Shown here: one piece after another, positions 16,724 through 24,422 of the stretch
How positions within the stretch are numbered: the stretch's first letter is position 1
How the letters are laid out: the number at the start of each line of letters is the position of its first letter
Program-made: the position numbers and the translations under genes
Notes under the pieces: model-generated
What the model was told of the DNA's origin: nothing
The model's database searches: none
The model's input: the letters and a program-made list of their open reading frames with translations, nothing else
Source: Clostridia bacterium
GTDB taxonomy: Bacteria; Bacillota; Clostridia; Oscillospirales; Acutalibacteraceae
Direction of reading: 5' to 3'
NCBI GenBank assembly: GCA_017416765.1
Contig: JAFQBE010000020.1
Location: 19,570-83,569 of the forward strand
DNA length: 64,000 nucleotides

Positions 16724-17620
16724 ATGAAATATTATCTTGGTATAGACGGCGGCGGCACCCGCACTACAGCCGCCGTTGCCGACGAAAACGGCATACTGTT
16801 CAAGGTTACGGGTAAAACAATCAATTTTTATTCCGTTGGCTATAATGCAGTACGCGAAAACCTGCGCGAAATAATTTACGATATCAATGACAGACTCGGT
16901 AAAATCACTTTTGAAGGTGTATTTATAGGCTGTTCCGCACTTGACGGAAAGGCTGACGATATGCTGATACAAAAAATCTGCGGCGATATAATTACAGCCA
17001 ATCACATCGGCATGGACAGCGATGTTTACATTGCACTTAAAGCGGTGAATACCGAGCATTGTCCTTGCGTTGCAATATGCGGCACAGGCTCGATGGCTGC
17101 GGGAGAAGATAAAAACGGAAACCTGCACATTTCGGGTGGCTGGGGCCACATCGTCGGCGATGAAGGCTCGGGCTATGCAATAGCTGTAAATGCGCTGAAA
17201 AAATGCTGTATTATGTGCGATAATGGCGAGAGTACTCCCCTGCTTGAAAGCGCAGAAAAATTTTTCGGTGTTGATGATTTCAGAAAAGCCATTGATATTA
17301 TCTATTCCGCAGAAACATCAAAGGACAGGCTTGCAGGCTTTGCCGCAAATGTAGGCCGGCTTGCTACAGGCGGCGATGAAGCTGCCAAGAAAATAGTTGC
17401 AGATGAAGCTGTAAAATTTGCAAAAACTGTTTCAATACTGTTAAAAAAAGTACAAGAGTGTACCGTGCTCGGACTTTACGGCGGAATTTTCCAGAACAAC
17501 GCACTTTTTACGGCAACCTTCATGCACGAAATCAAATCAGCTTACCCTGAAATAAAAACAGAATTACTTGATACACCGCCTGAAGAAAGTGCGGTAAACA
17601 TAGCGAGGACATTGAAGTGA
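16724..17620 (+). CDS. BadF/BadG-family kinase, N-acetylglucosamine kinase-like
   Basis: This 298-residue protein has the ASKHA ATPase fold of the BadF/BadG/BcrA/BcrD family that includes eukaryotic-type NAGK. Phosphate 1 motif GIDGGGTRT is at the N-terminus, phosphate 2 motif CGTGSMA is near 125, and SGGWGHIVGDEGSGY follows, the sugar-binding signature of GlcNAc kinases. The likely reaction is ATP plus GlcNAc (or a related amino sugar) to the 6-phosphate. It is third in the operon and overlaps the SIS gene by four bases, and the GH84 gene downstream would supply GlcNAc. It is cytoplasmic. Confidence 0.85.
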   Translation: MKYYLGIDGGGTRTTAAVADENGILFKVTGKTINFYSVGYNAVRENLREIIYDINDRLGKITFEGVFIGCSALDGKADDMLIQKICGDIITANHIGMDSDVYIALKAVNTEHCPCVAICGTGSMAAGEDKNGNLHISGGWGHIVGDEGSGYAIAVNALKKCCIMCDNGESTPLLESAEKFFGVDDFRKAIDIIYSAETSKDRLAGFAANVGRLATGGDEAAKKIVADEAVKFAKTVSILLKKVQECTVLGLYGGIFQNNALFTATFMHEIKSAYPEIKTELLDTPPEESAVNIARTLK

Positions 17621-18354
17621 AAAAATATATTGACTACATAAACAAAACAAAAGTAATTATAGACCGTATTGAAAAAGACGGCGGCGAAGCAATAGAAAAA
17701 GCCGCAGAGGTTTTAAGCAATACGCTGATAAACGGAAAGCGCCTTTACCTTTTCGGTACTGGACATTCGCATATGCTTGCCGAAGAGCTTTTTTACCGCG
17801 CCGGCGGACTTGTAAATGTTCAGCCCATACTTGTTGAACCGCTCATGCTTCACATTTCCGCTTCCGAAAGTACGGTTGCAGAGCGTGAAGAAGGCATAGC
17901 CGAAAGAATATTCAACGAATACGGCATGAGCAAAAACGATGCGGTTATAATCATTTCAAATTCAGGCAGAAACGGCGTAATTGTTGATATGGCTCTGCTT
18001 TGCAAGGAAAAGGGATTAACCGTAATTGCACTTACAAACCTTGAACACACCTATGCCGGTGCTTCACGCCATGCGAGCGGAAAGCGCCTTTGCGAAATTG
18101 CTGATATAGTGCTCGATAATTTCGGATGTGTCGGCGATGCCTGCGTTGAAGTAGAAAATGTCAAGGGCAAAATCTGTCCGACCTCTACTGTTACGGGCGC
18201 ACTTATTCTCAATGCAATTGTGGCACAGGCTGTTGAAAAATGCGCAGAGCAAGGCTTTGAACCCGAGCATTTTGCAAGCTCAAACATTGACGGCGGCGAC
18301 GATATAAACAACCTGCTCGTTGAAAAATACAAAAAGGAGATTAAACACCTTTGA
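17617..18354 (+). CDS. SIS-domain phosphosugar-binding protein (UPF0309-like)
   Basis: This 245-residue protein has one SIS domain. The phosphosugar-binding loop is seen as LFGTGHSHMLAEE (about 46-58), a second Ser-rich loop is IISNSGRNG (about 112-120), and it ends with a SSNIDGGDD motif. It resembles the UPF0309 group rather than MurQ etherase or GlmS. The likely role is binding, isomerising or cleaving a phosphorylated amino sugar made by the kinase encoded upstream. The GTG start overlaps the kinase stop by four bases, and its own stop overlaps the GH84 start, so translation is coupled. The exact reaction is unknown. Confidence 0.75.
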   Translation: MKKYIDYINKTKVIIDRIEKDGGEAIEKAAEVLSNTLINGKRLYLFGTGHSHMLAEELFYRAGGLVNVQPILVEPLMLHISASESTVAEREEGIAERIFNEYGMSKNDAVIIISNSGRNGVIVDMALLCKEKGLTVIALTNLEHTYAGASRHASGKRLCEIADIVLDNFGCVGDACVEVENVKGKICPTSTVTGALILNAIVAQAVEKCAEQGFEPEHFASSNIDGGDDINNLLVEKYKKEIKHL

Positions 18355-19991
18355 TTTACCCTAAACCTCAAAAAATGAACCTGAACGGCAAAGCCGTAAA
18401 AATTAACGGAGTAAATATATACGGCAATTTTCAGAATACTGCTGAAAAGGTTTTTGAAAGCTACGGTATTGCAGTCAACGGCGAATACGAAATTAAAACA
18501 GTTATAACTGACAGTAAAAAAACTACATATATTGACTCCCTTTCAAGACTTTGCAATGAAAAATACTATATAACCGTTAAAGAAAATACGGCTGTAATTG
18601 AAGCGGCAACTCGCCGCGGTGTATTCCGCGCGGTAAACACACTTGCAAAGCTTATTACAAAAAACGAACTTTGCGAAGGCGAAATTGAAGACTATCCTCT
18701 GTTTGAAAAGCGCGGATATATTGAAGGATTTTACGGACCCACATGGGAACACGAAAAGCGCATAAGCGTAATGAAGCTCATGGCAAAATACGGCATGAAC
18801 ACCTACCACTACGCACCAAAGGATGACCTTTACCACCGCGAAAAATGGCGTGACCCATACCCCGAAAAAGAATTAAATGAGCTTAAAATGCTTTTTGACA
18901 CGGCAAGTGAAAACGAGCTCGATTTCAGCTGGTCTGTCGGTCCCGGACTCACCTACTGCTACACAAGTGAAAGCAATTTTGAGCAGCTGATAAACAAAAT
19001 TAAAAATGTTTACTCAATCGGTGTGCGCAATTTCGGCTTACTGCTTGACGATATTTCGTGGGAATTCCAATACGAAGAAGATGCAAAAAAATACGACAGC
19101 ATTGTAAATGCACATATAGACCTGATAAACAAAGCCTATAACACACTGAAAGCTTTTGATCCGTCAATCACTCTTACCGTTTGTCCAACGGAATACTTTG
19201 GCGATGAAAACGGATATTATATATCAAAGCTTGGTCAGAACATACCGAGCGATGTTAATTTGTTCTGGACAGGTGCGGAAATATGCTCACGCGTACTCAC
19301 CTGCCGCGAAGCAGACGAATTCAAGCGTTCAACGGCGCACAGACCCCTTTACTGGGATAACTACCCCGTGAACGATGCAGAAATGTTCCAGGAAATGCAT
19401 TTAGGTCCTGTACTCGGCAGAGATAAACAGCTTTACAAATCCTGCGAAGGGCTTATTTCAAATGTAATGGAATATGCCGAATGTTCCAAGCTGCCGCTTA
19501 TAACGGTTGCAGATTATCTCTGGAATCCCGAAAGCTACGACCCCGATGAATCCATTTTTAATGCACAGCGTGAAATTCTCGGCGATAAGGCTGAAATATT
19601 CGGCTATATTGCTGACCATCTGCAGGTTTCATGTGTACGCAGACATGCAAGCCAAATGATGAGCGACAAGCTGATGCACATAAATTTCCTTGCCGCAACA
19701 AACAGAAAAGCCGAAGCCTTGCAGGAATTCAGCGAGTACAACGGCAAAATGCGCGAATGCCTTGAAGTTATCAGCAACACAAGCGTACCGATGTTTGCAG
19801 AAATGCAGAAATGGGTAAGAAAATTTGCGATGTGCTGCGATGTACTTGAAGCAATTTACGCAGTGTGGGAAACCCCCGATGAAAAGAATAAAGCAGAGCT
19901 TGAAGCCCTGCTTGAAAAATACAACTCCGATGCCGTCGTTATGACAGGCTTCTGCCTGCGTGAACAGGCAGAAAAGGCATTGAAGATGTGA
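18351..19991 (+). CDS. GH84 beta-N-acetylglucosaminidase (O-GlcNAcase-like), cytoplasmic
   Basis: This 546-residue GH84 enzyme hydrolyses terminal beta-linked GlcNAc by substrate-assisted catalysis. An N-terminal GH20b-like alpha/beta domain (1-115) leads into the barrel with RGYIEGFYGPTW (121-132), YHYAPKDDLYHREKW (152-166) and the catalytic Asp pair in LLLDDI (D233, D234). A helical C-terminal region follows. There is no signal peptide, unlike secreted clostridial NagI/NagJ, so it should act on imported substrate. The start is TTG at 18351 with AAGGAGA nine bases upstream, overlapping the SIS stop (TTGA). It is last in the operon. Confidence 0.9.
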   Translation: MIYPKPQKMNLNGKAVKINGVNIYGNFQNTAEKVFESYGIAVNGEYEIKTVITDSKKTTYIDSLSRLCNEKYYITVKENTAVIEAATRRGVFRAVNTLAKLITKNELCEGEIEDYPLFEKRGYIEGFYGPTWEHEKRISVMKLMAKYGMNTYHYAPKDDLYHREKWRDPYPEKELNELKMLFDTASENELDFSWSVGPGLTYCYTSESNFEQLINKIKNVYSIGVRNFGLLLDDISWEFQYEEDAKKYDSIVNAHIDLINKAYNTLKAFDPSITLTVCPTEYFGDENGYYISKLGQNIPSDVNLFWTGAEICSRVLTCREADEFKRSTAHRPLYWDNYPVNDAEMFQEMHLGPVLGRDKQLYKSCEGLISNVMEYAECSKLPLITVADYLWNPESYDPDESIFNAQREILGDKAEIFGYIADHLQVSCVRRHASQMMSDKLMHINFLAATNRKAEALQEFSEYNGKMRECLEVISNTSVPMFAEMQKWVRKFAMCCDVLEAIYAVWETPDEKNKAELEALLEKYNSDAVVMTGFCLREQAEKALKM

Positions 19992-20006
19992 ATACCGTTT
20001 AATAAT

Positions 20007-20036
20007 GAAGCACCCCTCAATTGAAGGGTGCTTCGT
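20007..20036. terminator. Hairpin between convergent genes
   Basis: A 9-bp stem (gaagcaccc/gggtgcttc) with an additional inner tcaa/ttga pairing. The flanks are only weakly T-rich, so terminator strength is uncertain, but the position between the GH84 gene and a convergent gene fits. Confidence 0.55.
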
Positions 20037-20050
20037 CTACTTATAAAAGA

Positions 20051-20998
20051 TTATTTATTAGTTACTATAAATACTATTCTTTCCTGCATGGATGGACCGC
20101 CATGATCTGTTCCGTATCCGCCATGGTCGGATGTAATGATTATAAGCCAGTCTTCTGTAGCGTATGTATCTCTGCTTTCAACAGCTTCAAGAGTCATATA
20201 AGCAAGAACATCGTTAAGCTTAAAGCCCGATTCATAAATCGGGTTATTGGTTGAGAAACCGAAAGTATGACCTGCATGGTCGGTTCCTTCATAAATTGCA
20301 AAGATAAAATCGGAGCAGTCGTCCTGTCTGATATCTTTAATTGCTGTCAGGGCTGAAGCAACATCTTCATTGCAGCAATTGAAAGCAACATTGAGTTTAT
20401 TATCCTCGCAATACTGCTTTTCAAGCTTGTATGTAGAATCATCATTTACAAAATGGCCCTTCCATGATGTAATAAAGTTTGCAGAATCAATAACTTTATT
20501 CTCAACAAGTGTAGTAAACAAAGTTTTATATTCAAGAGTTTTATTGACACCGTTAGAGTAAATACCGTTTTGATCAGCCCATACACCGGTAAGCACAGCG
20601 CACCAACCGGGTGCAGTTGAAGTATCCTGTGTGTTTTCAGCGGGAAGGTTAACGCCGCCGCAATATGCAAGCTTAACAAAAGCACCTGCATCAACCATTT
20701 TGCCGATACCGCTGTAGGAATCGCCAACAAGGGTAAGCGCATCCGCACGGCAACCGTCATAGCCGATAACAATAGCTTTTTTCTCTGTTTTTCCCTCGGG
20801 AAGCGGAGAAGCAAAATGCTCGTTAATCATATTGTAAATTTCTGTTTGGGGAACAGCGGATTCAATTGTGTTTTCAATACCGATTGAACCGACTCTGCTG
20901 ACATATGCATCAACCGTATCGTCAGCATCTTGTTTGTAAAGACCTAAAAGCGCAGGGATCATCATAAAAATGCTGATTATTTTTGTAAAAATGCTCAT
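20051..20998 (-). CDS. Alkaline-phosphatase-superfamily (nucleotide pyrophosphatase/PDE-like) protein
   Basis: This 315-residue protein belongs to the alkaline phosphatase/sulfatase superfamily. The metal motif GYDGCRADAL (about 79-88), a T/S-rich nucleophile region TSTAPGWCAVLTG, the metal ligands EGTDHAGH and the late SDHGGYGTDHGG are all present, as in phosphodiesterase/NPP proteins. A short N-terminal hydrophobic segment (SIFMMIPALLGL) suggests a signal anchor, so it probably acts outside the cell. The start follows AAAGGAG. It is a single gene with its own promoter, adding a fourth phosphoesterase to the region. The substrate is unknown. Confidence 0.75.
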   Translation of the reverse strand: MSIFTKIISIFMMIPALLGLYKQDADDTVDAYVSRVGSIGIENTIESAVPQTEIYNMINEHFASPLPEGKTEKKAIVIGYDGCRADALTLVGDSYSGIGKMVDAGAFVKLAYCGGVNLPAENTQDTSTAPGWCAVLTGVWADQNGIYSNGVNKTLEYKTLFTTLVENKVIDSANFITSWKGHFVNDDSTYKLEKQYCEDNKLNVAFNCCNEDVASALTAIKDIRQDDCSDFIFAIYEGTDHAGHTFGFSTNNPIYESGFKLNDVLAYMTLEAVESRDTYATEDWLIIITSDHGGYGTDHGGPSMQERIVFIVTNK

Positions 20999-21033
20999 AC
21001 CTAAAAGCTCCTTTTACTTTAGTAATTTAATAA

Positions 21034-21062
21034 ATTATATATTTTCCACACAAAAAAAGCAA
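21034..21062 (-). promoter_or_regulatory. Sigma-A promoter for the phosphodiesterase-like gene
   Basis: On the minus strand TTGCTT, 17-nt spacer, consensus TATAAT, about 36 bases before the start codon. Confidence 0.6.
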
Positions 21063-21110
21063 GCAAAAATAAAGATTTAAGAACGATTTAATTATTTATT
21101 CATACCGCTC

Positions 21111-21139
21111 TTGTAAAAACAGAAAATATGTGATATACT
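21111..21139 (+). promoter_or_regulatory. Sigma-A promoter for tRNA-Leu
   Basis: TTGTAA, 17-nt spacer, TATACT with extended TGa, ending 17 bases before the mature tRNA. Confidence 0.7.
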
Positions 21140-21156
21140 ATGTTGAAGTTAATTAT

Positions 21157-21241
21157 GCGGGTATGGTGGAATTGGCAGACACGTAAGATTTAGGATCTTA
21201 TGCCTCTCGGCGTGCAGGTTCGACCCCTGTTACCCGCACCA
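21157..21241 (+). tRNA. tRNA-Leu (anticodon TAG)
   Basis: This 85-nt class II tRNA starts GCGGGTA and ends TACCCGC-ACCA with encoded CCA. The anticodon stem TAAGA/TCTTA frames loop TTTAGGA, giving TAG; a long variable arm (tgcctctcggcgt region) and the T arm GGTTCGACCC follow. Confidence 0.95.
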
Positions 21242-21283
21242 AAAACAGAAAAATCACACTTGTGGTTTTTCTGTTTTTTATTT
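21242..21283 (+). terminator. tRNA-Leu terminator
   Basis: An A/T-rich stem (cagaaaaatcac with gtggtttttctg) followed by TTTTTTATTTTA. Confidence 0.75.
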
Positions 21284-21291
21284 TATTTCTG

Positions 21292-21320
21292 TTGAAAAGA
21301 ATCTTTAGCGGTTGTATAAT
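21292..21320 (+). promoter_or_regulatory. Sigma-A promoter for the GH27 gene
   Basis: TTGAAA, 17-nt spacer, consensus TATAAT, about 36 bases before the ATG. Confidence 0.75.
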
Positions 21321-21356
21321 GGTATAAAACTAAAAATTTAAAGGACTGATAAATTT

Positions 21357-22664
21357 ATGCATAAAAGACTTGCGCCTACTCCGCCTATGGGCTGGAACAG
21401 CTGGGACTGTTACGGTGCTGCCGTTAATGAAGAACAGCTTCTTGCAAACGCTGATTATATGGCTGAGCATCTGAAGGATTACGGCTGGGAATATGTTGTA
21501 TGCGATATCCAGTGGTCAGAACCTACTGCGGACAGCTTTTATTATCACTATTTTGCCGACCTTTGCATGGATGAATATTCCCGTCTGATTCCGTCTGTTG
21601 AAAGGTTTCCCTCCTCTGCGGGCGGCAAAGGTTTTAAACCAATAGCCGATTATATTCATTCGCTCGGACTTAAATTCGGTATACATATCATGAGGGGTAT
21701 TCCCAGACAGGCTGCGCACAGGAACACAAAAATCAAGTGTGAAGGTATAACGGCAAGGGATATTGCAAAGCCGTCTTCCGTTTGTTTGTGGAATCCCGAT
21801 ATGTACGGACTTGAAACAGAGAAAAAGGGCGCACAGGAATATTACGATTCTATATTTGAACTGTATGCCTCATGGGGTGTTGACTACATTAAGTGCGATG
21901 ATATTGCAAACACAGAAATGTATCCCGATAATCCCTATTCGGCGAGAAAAGAAATTGAAATGCTGCGAAAAGCTATTGATAAATGCGGCAGAGATATGGT
22001 ACTCAGCCTTTCACCCGGACCTGCTCCCGTTTGGGAACACGAGCATCTTGCTTCAAATGCTAATATGTGGCGAATGACAGGTGATTTTTGGGATGAATGG
22101 AGCAAGCTTCACGCAATGTTTGAACGCTGCTATGCTTGGCAGGATTATGTTCAGCCCGGTGCATGGCCGGATTGCGATATGCTGCCGCTCGGCAGAATCC
22201 AGAAAACCGAAAAGCTTGAAAAGTACAGAAACCGTTACACACGCTTTACACACGATGAACAGATTACAATGATGACCCTTTGGGGCATTTTCCGTTCACC
22301 GCTCATGATGGGCGGCGAAATGCGCGAAAACGACAAATTCACACTTTCACTGTTACAGAACAGAGAGCTTATAGATATGCTCAAAAATTCAAGCGGTGCA
22401 AAACAGTTCAAACGCGAAGAAACTGACGGCAAGGGCGAAATTATCTGGACATCAAAGGGCGAAAACTGCAAATATGTTGCTCTTTTCAATACAGATGATA
22501 AAGAAAGAGAAATCAGCTTTGATATTTCGGATATTGCAGTTGGCGGTATCGAATACAGCGTTTGGGATATGTGGGCACACGAAGAATACACTGTAACACG
22601 CGGCAATTTTTCCGCAAAGGTTAATTCACACGGTGCAAGACTTTTCAAAATAAAAATTAAATAA
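21357..22664 (+). CDS. GH27 alpha-galactosidase, cytoplasmic
   Basis: This 435-residue clan-D glycosidase removes alpha-linked galactose (or N-acetylgalactosamine). The signature PPMGWNSWDCYG is at the N-terminus, the nucleophile Asp is in DYIKCDD (D181), and the acid/base Asp follows an Arg by four residues in WRMTGDFW (R239, D243). A short C-terminal beta domain (about 345-435) closes the fold. The inserts around 60-80 and 120-140 are like bacterial paralogues often annotated as alpha-galactosidase without tested substrate. There is no signal peptide, so it acts on imported sugars, perhaps delivered by the convergent GPH transporter. The start is ATG after AAAGGAC. Confidence 0.85.
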   Translation: MHKRLAPTPPMGWNSWDCYGAAVNEEQLLANADYMAEHLKDYGWEYVVCDIQWSEPTADSFYYHYFADLCMDEYSRLIPSVERFPSSAGGKGFKPIADYIHSLGLKFGIHIMRGIPRQAAHRNTKIKCEGITARDIAKPSSVCLWNPDMYGLETEKKGAQEYYDSIFELYASWGVDYIKCDDIANTEMYPDNPYSARKEIEMLRKAIDKCGRDMVLSLSPGPAPVWEHEHLASNANMWRMTGDFWDEWSKLHAMFERCYAWQDYVQPGAWPDCDMLPLGRIQKTEKLEKYRNRYTRFTHDEQITMMTLWGIFRSPLMMGGEMRENDKFTLSLLQNRELIDMLKNSSGAKQFKREETDGKGEIIWTSKGENCKYVALFNTDDKEREISFDISDIAVGGIEYSVWDMWAHEEYTVTRGNFSAKVNSHGARLFKIKIK

Positions 22665-22678
22665 TACTTAACTCGCAA

Positions 22679-22720
22679 AACAGCCGCAGGCATTGAACCT
22701 GCGGCTGTTGATTTTGTATG
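22679..22720. terminator. Convergent terminator hairpin
   Basis: A perfect 12-bp stem (aacagccgcagg/cctgcggctgtt) with a 7-nt loop and a T-rich tail on the plus strand, between the GH27 gene and the transporter gene. Confidence 0.8.
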
Positions 22721-22732
22721 AGGTTTTTGAAA

Positions 22733-24328
22733 TTATTTCTTCGCCTTGCGTGCTTCGATTTCTGCGACCATTTCACGCTGGCGCTTTTCTGTAATTGTGT
22801 AGAAGAACATGGGTACTGCGCAGGCAAACATGCTGATAACACCGGAAAGGATAAGTACGTTCCAGAGTGCATCGGCATTGCCGACGGTGTATGTTTTGGT
22901 ATCAATCTGTGCAATGCTCAGAGCCATAACGCCGATGAATGCACCGACAGCCATACCGATTTTGTTGATAAGGGTCTGCATAGCAAAGCAGATACCTTCA
23001 CCGCGTTCGCCTGTTTTCCATTCAAGGTAGTCAACAGTATCGCCAATCATAGCGTAAGTGATAATGTTGTTGACACCCTGCGGGATACCGAGGAGGACAA
23101 GACCGACTGCACAGATTGCAATCTTCCACGGTGCGTCGTAGCCGACGAAATACATTATAGCCATAACTACGCCGCCGAAAAGGTGAACAACGATATAGGA
23201 CCATTTCTTTGTGAATTTCTTGGACATCCACGGAACGAGAAGAGAAGCGACAAGACCGCCGGGAACAACAAGAAGTGTGATTACACCGTAAAGGCCTTCG
23301 TTCTGAAGGATGTACTTGGCAAAGTAGAGACCGCCGGTGTAGGAATAAACCATTCTTGCACCGCCGAGAACACCGGAAAGAACAATAAGAAGAAGCTCTT
23401 TGTTTCTGAAAAGGAGCTTGAGGTTGTGACCGAATGAGGGAGGATTATCGTCTGAAGTGAATCTTTCCTTTGTGTTCTTGAAACCGTAGAAGAACATAGG
23501 AACAGCGGAAAGAACAAGAACAACCGCGCAGATGAAATAAACAATTTTGAGGGTATCGGCGTTTGCAATTTCCTGACCGTTCATAACTGTGCCGACAAAA
23601 GTGTTTGCAGCTTCTTCTGCTGTAATACCCTGGTTCATAACCATATTGGAAATTGCCTCTGCCTTATCTTTCATGATAAGAGCGATATCATCAGCAGTAT
23701 ACTTGAACTTTGCTGTTACTGCACCGGTTATCATAGGAACGAAAACGGTAACAATACCTGCACCGACAGTACAGAACATACGAGCAACGGTAAGAATATT
23801 GCCGCGGACGGTTGTATCGTTTGTAAGGCAGGTTGAAAGGCCCCAATAAGGAACGTCTGCAATAGTGTAAAGAACAGACCAGACAACATAAAGAACCGCT
23901 ATTGTGACAAAGGTCTGTGTTGTTTTTGAACCGTCATAAACAGCTTCTGCGCTGAAAACGGGAAGAAAGCACAGAATTGTTGAAATTGCAATGGGAATAG
24001 CCATCCATTTAAGATAAGGGCGGCACTTACCCCACTTTGTACGGGTTTTGTCAACCACGCTGCCCATAATCGGATCATTAAAAGCATCGAAAACACGAGC
24101 AGCAAGCATAAGGATAGCAACAGCTACCGCACCGCTTATGTGACCAACCTTAACACCTTCTGCACCAAAGAGAAGGGCATCCGTCATAAATACTGTGATG
24201 TACGAGCCAATAATGGTGCAAATAAAATTCTGGCCGAAACCGGCAACGCTGTACGCAATTGCCTCTTTCGGCTGAACACCCTTACCGGGAGTTGTACCGA
24301 AAAGCTTGTGAAGAAAAGATGAATTCAC
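22733..24328 (-). CDS. GPH-family (MelB-like) sugar:cation symporter
   Basis: This 531-residue membrane protein has about twelve hydrophobic helices and the glycoside-pentoside-hexuronide signature: ARVFDAFNDPIMG with the paired Asp residues used for sodium coupling, then KTRTKWGKCRPYLKW in loop 2-3. A 70-residue hydrophilic insert between helices 6 and 7 (around 220-265) is longer than in MelB. It probably imports a di- or oligosaccharide or glycoside. The start is GTG at 24328 after GGAGG. It has its own promoter, yet lies downstream of the ADP-ribosylglycohydrolase-like gene and faces the GH27 gene, so its substrate may be a galactoside; this is inference. Confidence 0.85.
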   Translation of the reverse strand: MNSSFLHKLFGTTPGKGVQPKEAIAYSVAGFGQNFICTIIGSYITVFMTDALLFGAEGVKVGHISGAVAVAILMLAARVFDAFNDPIMGSVVDKTRTKWGKCRPYLKWMAIPIAISTILCFLPVFSAEAVYDGSKTTQTFVTIAVLYVVWSVLYTIADVPYWGLSTCLTNDTTVRGNILTVARMFCTVGAGIVTVFVPMITGAVTAKFKYTADDIALIMKDKAEAISNMVMNQGITAEEAANTFVGTVMNGQEIANADTLKIVYFICAVVLVLSAVPMFFYGFKNTKERFTSDDNPPSFGHNLKLLFRNKELLLIVLSGVLGGARMVYSYTGGLYFAKYILQNEGLYGVITLLVVPGGLVASLLVPWMSKKFTKKWSYIVVHLFGGVVMAIMYFVGYDAPWKIAICAVGLVLLGIPQGVNNIITYAMIGDTVDYLEWKTGERGEGICFAMQTLINKIGMAVGAFIGVMALSIAQIDTKTYTVGNADALWNVLILSGVISMFACAVPMFFYTITEKRQREMVAEIEARKAKK

Positions 24329-24362
24329 TTTTTTTACCTCCGCGTTAATTTATATTTTTTCA

Positions 24363-24391
24363 ATTATATCACTTTTAGAAGAATAATACAA
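24363..24391 (-). promoter_or_regulatory. Sigma-A promoter for the GPH transporter
   Basis: On the minus strand TTGTAT, 17-nt spacer, TATAAT with extended TGa, in the 94-nt gap after the upstream gene. Confidence 0.7.
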
Positions 24392-24422
24392 GTAAAGTTG
24401 AATATTTAATATATTATTTTGC

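Noticed and set aside
17617-18354. Calling the SIS protein MurQ (MurNAc-6-P etherase)
   Set aside because: It is too short and the loops FGTGHSH and SNSGRNG fit UPF0309-type proteins better than MurQ.
22718-23437. 240-codon plus-strand frame
   Set aside because: It lies opposite the GPH transporter, begins in a terminator stem region and has no family features.
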